Of a DNA stretch of 29,797 nt, positions 29,658 through 29,797 are shown piece after piece. The first letter of the stretch is position 1; every line of letters starts with the position of its first letter. A program made the position numbers and the translations under genes. The notes under the pieces were generated by a model. The model was not told where the DNA came from. It did no database searches and saw nothing but the letters and a program-made list of their open reading frames with translations. Source of the stretch: Brachyspira sp. CAG:484 (GTDB lineage Bacteria > Cyanobacteriota > Vampirovibrionia > Gastranaerophilales > Gastranaerophilaceae); the NCBI GenBank assembly GCA_000431315.1, contig HF989728.1:5495-35291 (forward strand), read 5' to 3'.

Positions 29658-29797
29658 CAAAACAGCTTATAAAAAAGCTTTATCAGTATTGTCACAGGCT
29701 GTAGTTTTGAACGTAGCACTTGATGACTATGATTTGTCACAAGCTACTGAAACTGCTGCAGGTAAAGCTACAGACGGTTCTTCAGCTTCATTGTACA
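29542..29797 (+). CDS. Prepilin gene 5, intact start, 3' truncated by window edge
   Basis: Type IV pilin-like protein. 85 residues are visible and the frame is still open at the last base. The ATG at 29542 has AGAAAGG upstream. The short canonical signal MTKRFG precedes FTLAEVLITLGIIG, then the hydrophobic helix runs to TMPTLMNSTNGAQ. YKTAYKKALSVLSQAVVLNV continues the alpha-1 helix, and an Ala/Thr/Asp-rich part follows (DLSQATETAAGKATDGSSAS). Unlike prepilin-like genes 1-3 it has no G tract or long leader, so it looks constitutively readable. It may be a major pilin and the source of the fragment in front of prepilin-like gene 4. Confidence 0.88.
   Translation, partial: MTKRFGFTLAEVLITLGIIGVVAAMTMPTLMNSTNGAQYKTAYKKALSVLSQAVVLNVALDDYDLSQATETAAGKATDGSSASLY

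Noticed and set aside
1..29797. tRNA, rRNA, CRISPR arrays, insertion sequences, integrases or attachment sites
   Set aside because: No regularly spaced repeats, transposase motifs or conserved RNA cores were seen by reading both strands; a covariance search could still reveal small RNAs.

Overview
The window looks like chromosomal DNA of a gut-type, non-photosynthetic cyanobacterial relative (Gastranaerophilales / Vampirovibrionia, formerly Melainabacteria). This assignment is inferred from the low GC content, the repeated type IV pilin-like proteins with an FTLAEVLITLGIIG N-terminus, and the mix of household genes. No rRNA, tRNA, CRISPR array, transposase or phage module was seen.

Layout. 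1-2768 (+): the tail of a membrane glycosyltransferase-like gene, then two overlapping genes for related, unrecognised membrane proteins. 2839-6370 (-): a small unknown gene downstream of a tight lysA-cdaA-yitT operon (diaminopimelate decarboxylase, c-di-AMP synthase, YitT membrane protein). 6516-7326 (+): prepilin-like gene 1. 7332-10281 (-): a compact operon nanE - small ORF - nanK - small ORF - UbiA prenyltransferase. 10337-13367 (+): a GT-C glycosyltransferase and an M16 peptidase. 13369-14191 (-): prepilin-like gene 2, next to a 375-base non-coding stretch with a long inverted repeat and an orphan promoter. 14567-18737 (-): glyQ followed by two abutting APC amino-acid permease paralogues. 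18838-21202: a beta-strand-rich protein (-), a phosphomevalonate-kinase-like P-loop kinase (+) and prepilin-like gene 3 (-). 21342-24486: a NarL/LuxR response regulator (-) divergent from an alpha-amylase-superfamily protein (+). 24598-25441 (+): a truncated mini-pilin overlapping prepilin-like gene 4. 25477-26949 (-): four small YtxH/DUF948-type membrane proteins. 27031-29422 (+): murT, pdxJ and a small Cys-rich protein. 29542-end (+): the start of an intact prepilin gene 5.

The most striking signal is in the pilin-like genes. Genes 1, 2 and 3 each have a good Shine-Dalgarno site and ATG, about ten codons, then an unbroken run of 10-11 G, and only later the GFTLAEV prepilin motif. As given, all three are out of frame: the leader ORF stops just after the G-run, and removing one G joins the ATG to the pilin frame. 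This is the classic layout of a slipped-strand phase-variable switch. In genes 2 and 3 the sequence just after the tract is complementary to the ribosome binding site, so the leader may also fold into an RBS-masking hairpin. Gene 4 lacks the tract but carries the same post-tract motif. It is preceded by an exact 119-bp copy of the start of gene 5, which creates a 38-residue mini-pilin and again puts the pilin frame at +1. Together this suggests a multi-locus, switchable and recombining set of pilin-like surface proteins. An assembly or homopolymer-calling artefact must be excluded first.

Other genes suggest a fermentative, wall-bearing cell that makes lysine/mDAP, c-di-AMP, amidated peptidoglycan (MurT) and vitamin B6, uses N-acetylmannosamine, and imports amino acids.
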